A stretch of DNA of 64,000 nucleotides from positions 8,774-72,773 of the forward strand of contig PARI01000016.1 of the NCBI GenBank assembly GCA_002711415.1, read 5' to 3'. A program made the translations under genes and the position numbers. The notes under the pieces are model-generated. The model saw only the letters and a program-made list of their open reading frames with translations, did no database searches and was not told where the DNA came from. How positions within the stretch are numbered: the first letter of the stretch is position 1; every line of letters begins with the position of its first letter. Of this stretch, positions 59,863 to 64,000 are shown in pieces. Source of the DNA: Phycisphaerae bacterium (GTDB taxonomy: Bacteria > Planctomycetota > Phycisphaerae > Phycisphaerales > SM1A02).

Positions 59863-61329
59863 GTGTTCGAGCAGCTCTCAGACAAGATCGGCGGAGCCTT
59901 CAGGAACCTCTCCGGAAGGGGCCGCATCACCGAGGACAACGTCAAGGACGCTCTTGACCAGGTCCGTCGCGCCCTGCTGGAGGCGGATGTCCAGGTCGAT
60001 GTCGCCCGCGAGTTCTGCGACCAGGTCATGAACGATGCGATCGGCCACGAGGTCACCCGCAGCCTCAAGCCGTCGCAGGAGATGCTCTCGATCATCAACC
60101 AGAGACTGATCGACCTGATGGGGCCCGCCGACAGTCCACTGGAGTTCTCCGAACACCGCCCCACCGTCATCATGATGTGCGGGCTCCAGGGCTCAGGCAA
60201 GACCACGACCTGCGGCAAACTCGCCGCCCTGTTGCGCAAGCAGGGGCGATCGGTGCTGGTCACCGCGTGCGACCTTCAACGACCGGCCGCCGTCGAGCAG
60301 CTTCAACAGGTCGTGCAGACCGTCAAGGACCAGACCGGCGGCCCGGCGCTGGACGTGCAGGCCGAGCCGGAGAGATGTGCCGAGTACGGCAAGGCGGTCG
60401 GGGTCGCCGTCGGCGTCGCCCAGCGAGCGCTCAAGCGTGCGAAGAAGGAGAACTACGACGTCCTCATCATCGATACCGCCGGCCGACTCCACATCGACGA
60501 CTCCCTGATGACCGAACTGGACGGAATCCGCAACACGGTCATGCCGCACCAGATCCTGCTGGTCGTCGATGCGATGACGGGACAGGACGCGGTCAACTCG
60601 GCCAAGGCATTCAACCAGCGACTGGCGATCGATGGCGTCATCCTCACGAAATTCGACTCAGACACGCGTGGCGGCGCCGCCCTGACGGTCAAGCAGGTCA
60701 CGGGCGCTCCGATCAAGTTCATCGGTGTCGGCGAGAAGATCGACCAGCTGGAATCATTCCACCCGGAACGGATGGCCAGCCGGATCCTCGGCATGGGCGA
60801 TGTCATCAGCCTCGTCGAGAAGGCCAAGGAGCAGGTCTCCGAGGAGGATGCCGAGAAGATGGCCCAGAAGATGGCCAAGGGCAAACTCACGATGGACGAC
60901 TTCGTCAAGCAGCTGCGCTCGCTCAGACGCATGGGGTCGATCAAGTCGCTGCTCGGCATGCTGCCGGGCATGGGCAGCCTCGGGAAGCTCGATGTCAATG
61001 ACAAGCAGTTCGACCAGATCGAGGCGATGGCCAGCTCGATGACGGCGAAGGAACGCCAGGACATGAAGCTGGTGGACCGCTCTCGCACCCGTCGGATCGC
61101 AGAGGGAAGCGGAACCAGTTCCGCCGACGTGAGTCGCCTGAAGAAGCAGTTCGAGATGATGCAGAAGATGAGCAAGCAGATGGCCGGCATGGGGTCCAAG
61201 GACGCCGCCATGCAGATGGGTTCCATGGATCCGGAATCGATGGCCCGTGGAATGGCCGGCATGGGTGGCCGCGGCTCGACCAAGACGACCAGCGTGAAGA
61301 AGCAGTTCAAGCGTCGCAAGCGACGGTGA
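59863..61329 (+). CDS. ffh: Signal recognition particle GTPase Ffh
   Basis: The protein has 488 residues. The N domain is followed by the G domain with GLQGSGKTTTCGKLA, ACDLQRPAAVEQL, DTAGR, TKFDSDTRGGAAL and FIGVGEKIDQLE. The methionine-rich M domain binds SRP RNA and signal sequences (LLGMLPGMGSLG, SRLKKQFEMMQKMSKQMAGM). GGAG is six bases before the GTG at 59863; the in-frame TTG at 59851 would put the ribosome site inside the gene. It delivers nascent membrane proteins to the Sec machinery encoded at 43-47 kb. Confidence 0.97.
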   Translation: MFEQLSDKIGGAFRNLSGRGRITEDNVKDALDQVRRALLEADVQVDVAREFCDQVMNDAIGHEVTRSLKPSQEMLSIINQRLIDLMGPADSPLEFSEHRPTVIMMCGLQGSGKTTTCGKLAALLRKQGRSVLVTACDLQRPAAVEQLQQVVQTVKDQTGGPALDVQAEPERCAEYGKAVGVAVGVAQRALKRAKKENYDVLIIDTAGRLHIDDSLMTELDGIRNTVMPHQILLVVDAMTGQDAVNSAKAFNQRLAIDGVILTKFDSDTRGGAALTVKQVTGAPIKFIGVGEKIDQLESFHPERMASRILGMGDVISLVEKAKEQVSEEDAEKMAQKMAKGKLTMDDFVKQLRSLRRMGSIKSLLGMLPGMGSLGKLDVNDKQFDQIEAMASSMTAKERQDMKLVDRSRTRRIAEGSGTSSADVSRLKKQFEMMQKMSKQMAGMGSKDAAMQMGSMDPESMARGMAGMGGRGSTKTTSVKKQFKRRKRR

Positions 61330-61371
61330 ACCAACGGCCATCTCCAGAGACAACCCTCCCGAACCGGTTGA

Positions 61372-62709
61372 TCAGCCTTCCAGCGGAAGCGGGTCCGACA
61401 CCTCGCCACGTCGCCACATGTCGATCCGCGGCGCGACGACCTCCTTCAGGACGATCTTGATGCATGCGGCGACTGGGATCGCAAGGAGCATTCCGTAGAT
61501 CCCGGCGAGTGATCCACCGGCCAGCACGGCGACGAAGATGGTCACCGGTGACAGGTTGGTCACCTTGCCCGCGATCAACGGGGTCAGGATGTAGCCCTCG
61601 ATCGCCTGCACGATGCAGAAGACCAGCGTCGGCCAGAGGATGATCGCCCACCAGGCCATCCTGGAGTCCTGTGCGATTCCAAGCTGCTCCAGGCCGAGCA
61701 GGCCGACCGCGATCGGCACGCCGATGATGCCCAGGTACGGGATCGCGCAGAAGACACCGATCAGCAGGCCCAACGCGATCGCGTAGGGGACGCCGCAGAT
61801 CATCCACCCGATCGCAAGGAGCACACCCATGATCGCGCTGATGACGATCCGACCACGGACGAAACCGGCCACGGCCTTGTCCATCTCCCCGACGAGGTGA
61901 CCGATTCGATCCCGGTGATTGTCCGGGATCAGTTCGTCGATGAACTGGACGACCTTCGGGAACGACACACTGAAGAAGAAGAAGTAGAACGGGATCAGGA
62001 AGGCCAGGAATCCCAGCTCGACCAATCCAAGCAGGAACCCGAGCACCTTCTCCACGCCGCTGCCCACGAACGAGATGAGGCTGCTGTCGCTTCCGGAGAC
62101 ATCCATCGGATGTCGGGCCATCTCCTCATTGACGATCGCGCGGATGTCCTCGGCATCAAGGGGAGTCGCATGCGCCGGAGGCGCCTCGGTCCGTTGAGTC
62201 GAGGTGTCCTCTGTATCGGGCGACAGGGACTGCCCCGGAATCGCCTGTTCGGAGGCTTCACCTTCCAGTGTTCCGCGGAGCCACGTGATCGCCTCGTCGT
62301 AGTCGGAGCGGTACTCCGGTGGCAGCCTCTCGGCGATGTTGTCGGCGTACTTGAGGTACGCCCCCTGCTCGATGCTCTTGACCAGTCCGATCGACTGGCC
62401 GACGACCAGCGGGACCGTGAAGGCCGCGATGACCAGGAAGACGATGCTGACGCAGGCGATGATCCCACTGACGACCAGCGGCCTGCCCACCGCGCCCGAT
62501 CGCGTGAGCCTGGAGACCAGCGGCTCGAAGAGGGAGGCCAGCGCCAAGGCGACCAGCAGGGGCACGGTGACATCCCGCATGAGGTAGCCCAGCCACAGGA
62601 TGCCCAGCAGGACGACGACCAGAAGCACATCCCTGACCGCCTGGACCTGCCAGATGTGGATGGTCTGGGCCGGATGCCGGGGCTCGTCTCTGGGACCATT
62701 GTCGTCCAT
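61372..62709 (-). CDS. AI-2E family permease
   Basis: The protein has 445 residues with about eight membrane helices. The family signature is in the C-terminal half (GRIVISAIMGVLLAIGWMICGVPYAIALGLLIGVFCAIPYLG, PTLVFCIVQAIEGYILTPLIAGKVTNLSPV). A hydrophilic segment of about 80 residues (near 145-235) is inserted after the second helix pair and contains acidic and proline-rich sequence. The family includes quorum-signal exporters and Na+/H+ antiporters; the substrate is unknown. TAAGCT lies six bases before the ATG. Confidence 0.9.
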   Translation of the reverse strand: MDDNGPRDEPRHPAQTIHIWQVQAVRDVLLVVVLLGILWLGYLMRDVTVPLLVALALASLFEPLVSRLTRSGAVGRPLVVSGIIACVSIVFLVIAAFTVPLVVGQSIGLVKSIEQGAYLKYADNIAERLPPEYRSDYDEAITWLRGTLEGEASEQAIPGQSLSPDTEDTSTQRTEAPPAHATPLDAEDIRAIVNEEMARHPMDVSGSDSSLISFVGSGVEKVLGFLLGLVELGFLAFLIPFYFFFFSVSFPKVVQFIDELIPDNHRDRIGHLVGEMDKAVAGFVRGRIVISAIMGVLLAIGWMICGVPYAIALGLLIGVFCAIPYLGIIGVPIAVGLLGLEQLGIAQDSRMAWWAIILWPTLVFCIVQAIEGYILTPLIAGKVTNLSPVTIFVAVLAGGSLAGIYGMLLAIPVAACIKIVLKEVVAPRIDMWRRGEVSDPLPLEG

Positions 62710-62715
62710 GGGATC

Positions 62716-62721
62716 AGCTTA
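62716..62721 (-). promoter_or_regulatory. -10-like TAAGCT, six bases before the AI-2E permease ATG
   Basis: TAAGCT-GATCCC-ATG on the minus strand, no Shine-Dalgarno; leaderless geometry. Confidence 0.5.
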
Positions 62722-62781
62722 CTCGCTGCAACAACACACGTCGAAGCGAGTGCCAGCGAAGCCCTTGAACCTGATCTCGAA

Positions 62782-63183
62782 TCAGTTGCCGATGTGCATC
62801 GCCAGTTGGCACGGATTGAACGCCTCCGCGAAGTCGTAGACCCCGCAGAAGTCGTCGACCGTGTCCTGGGACGCCTTGCTCATGAGGCCGTGATCGATCA
62901 TCGCGAACACGATGCGGCCGAAATCGTCCGTACGATGAATGTTCCAGCTGTCCAGAACAGCTGGCGCCAGCATCCCGAACTTGTTGATGGCATGATCCCG
63001 CAGCCCGAGGCAGAGCTGCTGACCGGAGACGTGGTGACTGCTGGCGTAGTCATCGGTTTCACCATGGATCGTCTCGACGGTATGGCCCAGGCCTTCACGA
63101 ACGAACTCGAAGGCGGCAAGCGGGTATCCACCCGTGGACTGGGCGACCTGCGACAACTCGATGACTGTCAGTGGCATTGACAC
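62782..63183 (-). CDS. Minf_1886/TIGR04138-like Verrucomicrobia-Planctomycetes protein
   Basis: This 133-residue soluble protein of unknown function has the family pattern: YPLAAFEFVREGLGHTVE, HHVSGQQLCLGLRDHAINKFG, LDSWNIHRTDDFGRIVFAMIDHGLMSK and CGVYDFAEAFN. The family is largely confined to Planctomycetes and Verrucomicrobia, so it is a useful taxonomic marker here. The GTG start at 63183 has GGAG nine bases upstream; the ATG two codons later is also possible. TAGTAT lies further upstream as a -10 candidate. Confidence 0.8.
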   Translation of the reverse strand: MSMPLTVIELSQVAQSTGGYPLAAFEFVREGLGHTVETIHGETDDYASSHHVSGQQLCLGLRDHAINKFGMLAPAVLDSWNIHRTDDFGRIVFAMIDHGLMSKASQDTVDDFCGVYDFAEAFNPCQLAMHIGN

Positions 63184-63264
63184 GACGAAAATCTCCTACC
63201 ACGTACTCGCAACATACTATCGGCAGAGTGGCTCGCAGGCCACCAAACATTGATTTTCAACGCT

Positions 63265-63912
63265 TCAAGGGGCCAGCGGGCGTGGCAACGGGGCCCCGGG
63301 GATGGCGACACTCACCCGTGTCCTGTATCCCCCGAGGACCATCCTCCATGGCCTCATCGCATGCGAACCAGCCGGATCGATCCCGATACGAGGGCCCCTG
63401 AGAACCGAATCACTGAAACCCTCCGGCCGCCCCAGAACGTAAAGGCAGGCCGACTCGATCAGGTCGAGTCCGTCCTGGGCTCGATCAATCTTCATGGCCT
63501 GGCACAGTCGTGCGGGGCCGGCGCACAGGGGCCGCCTTCGTTCTCGCCGGCGGCGCATCAGATCGATCCCGTCCACCGGCCAGAGCGATCGGATCAGCAC
63601 GGCCTCGCCACTGTCACCGGGACCACTGACGATGTTGACGCAGTGATGCATGCCATAGATCAGGTAGACGTAGCAGTGCCCGCCAGGCAGGTACATCGAC
63701 TCGTTTCGTCGGCTTCGATGCCCGGCGTGACTGTGGCTGGCCGAATCATCACCACCGGGATACGCCTCCGTCTCGGTGATGATGCCCGAGGTCGTACGCC
63801 CCCGGTACCGCCGCACGAGCAGGCAGCCAAGCAGGTCCGATGCCAGGGTGATCGCATCCCGATGGAATGTGGCTGGCCCGAGCCTCGGGAGATTGCTGAC
63901 GGTCCCAGCCAT
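63265..63912 (-). CDS. mpg: 3-methyladenine DNA glycosylase (AAG/MPG family)
   Basis: The 215-residue monofunctional glycosylase excises alkylated purines. LASDLLGCLLVRRYRG is near the start, followed by IITETEAYPGGDDSASHSHAG with the catalytic Glu. MYLPGGHCYVYLIYGMHHCVNIV then forms the intercalation region, and the typical GPARLCQAMKI near 145 and GPRIGI close the set. The ATG at 63912 has GGGAG eight bases upstream; the ORF extends 23 codons further without a ribosome site. The remaining 88 bases to the window edge show no gene I can support. Confidence 0.94.
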   Translation of the reverse strand: MAGTVSNLPRLGPATFHRDAITLASDLLGCLLVRRYRGRTTSGIITETEAYPGGDDSASHSHAGHRSRRNESMYLPGGHCYVYLIYGMHHCVNIVSGPGDSGEAVLIRSLWPVDGIDLMRRRRERRRPLCAGPARLCQAMKIDRAQDGLDLIESACLYVLGRPEGFSDSVLRGPRIGIDPAGSHAMRPWRMVLGGYRTRVSVAIPGAPLPRPLAP

Positions 63913-64000
63913 CAGGTGGTCTCCCGCTTCAAAGATCGATCCTCTGCAAGCCACTGGATCGACACGGACCGTTCCAGGCAATCGACCGGCCTGGCAAAGC

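Overview
The window looks like chromosome from a diderm bacterium of the Planctomycetota, most likely class Phycisphaerae. The DNA is GC-rich. Supporting families are a Minf_1886-type protein (a Verrucomicrobia/Planctomycetes-restricted family), a DUF2617-like protein, DUF3553, a fused SecDF, a DUF1573 lipoprotein, and outer-membrane functions (WaaA, Mla-type transport, OmpA/Pal, a large FlgI-like lipoprotein). The assignment rests on recalled family distributions, not a database search. Gene density is high. I see no insertion sequence, prophage, CRISPR array, rRNA or tRNA. RNase P RNA is present.

Layout. 1-8.1 kb: a truncated UbiB/AarF kinase, small helical and DUF3553 proteins, a YmdB-type phosphodiesterase, a lone STAS protein, a fused 5-oxoprolinase/hydantoinase and an ACT protein. 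8.3-13.3 kb: a membrane thioredoxin, then the overlapping set waaA-thiL-tsaE, a divergent Fur-like regulator and a homologue of the tRNA-queuosine mannosyltransferase (QTMAN/GTDC1). 13.4-18.9 kb, minus strand: lysC, a CPBP protease, an M32 carboxypeptidase and a DUF1573-ankyrin lipoprotein. 19.2-25.6 kb: a Memo-family protein, dtd, a small orphan transcription unit, a family-4-like uracil-DNA glycosylase, DUF2617, a HEAT-like protein with a small membrane partner, and rnpB. 25.6-34.4 kb: an oxidoreductase-like protein, rplU, a QueC-like protein without a recognisable PP-loop, an aminotransferase, Nudix, a glycan cluster (deacetylase, GT2, GT87) and a FlgI-like lipoprotein. 34.5-42.2 kb: smc, a hydrolase, an NAD-isocitrate-dehydrogenase-like enzyme, and overlapping FAD oxidoreductase and aldo/keto reductase genes. 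42.2-50.2 kb, minus strand: Nudix, rhomboid, tgt, yajC, secDF, LysM. 50.2-64 kb: mlaF/mlaD, OmpA/Pal, prepilin peptidase with xseB/xseA, recG-polX, ffh, an AI-2E-type permease, Minf_1886 and 3-methyladenine glycosylase.

Themes. Secretion is well represented (yajC, secDF, ffh, prepilin peptidase, rhomboid), as are the envelope (WaaA, Mla, OmpA, LysM) and DNA repair (udg, xseAB, recG, polX, mpg). tRNA quality and modification appear as tsaE, dtd, rnpB, tgt, the QTMAN homologue and the QueC-like protein.

The most notable signals are five. (1) A recurrent arrangement places a TANNNT -10-like hexamer exactly six bases before the start codon, which implies many leaderless mRNAs. (2) polX has an in-frame TAG followed by 26 family-like C-terminal codons. 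(3) An orphan promoter-to-terminator unit encodes either a pseudoknotted small RNA or a leaderless 31-residue, six-cysteine peptide. (4) recG and xseA share a TATCATA bidirectional -10 element. (5) Several enzymes lack family-typical residues (UDG, WaaA, the Fur-like regulator, the QueC-like protein).
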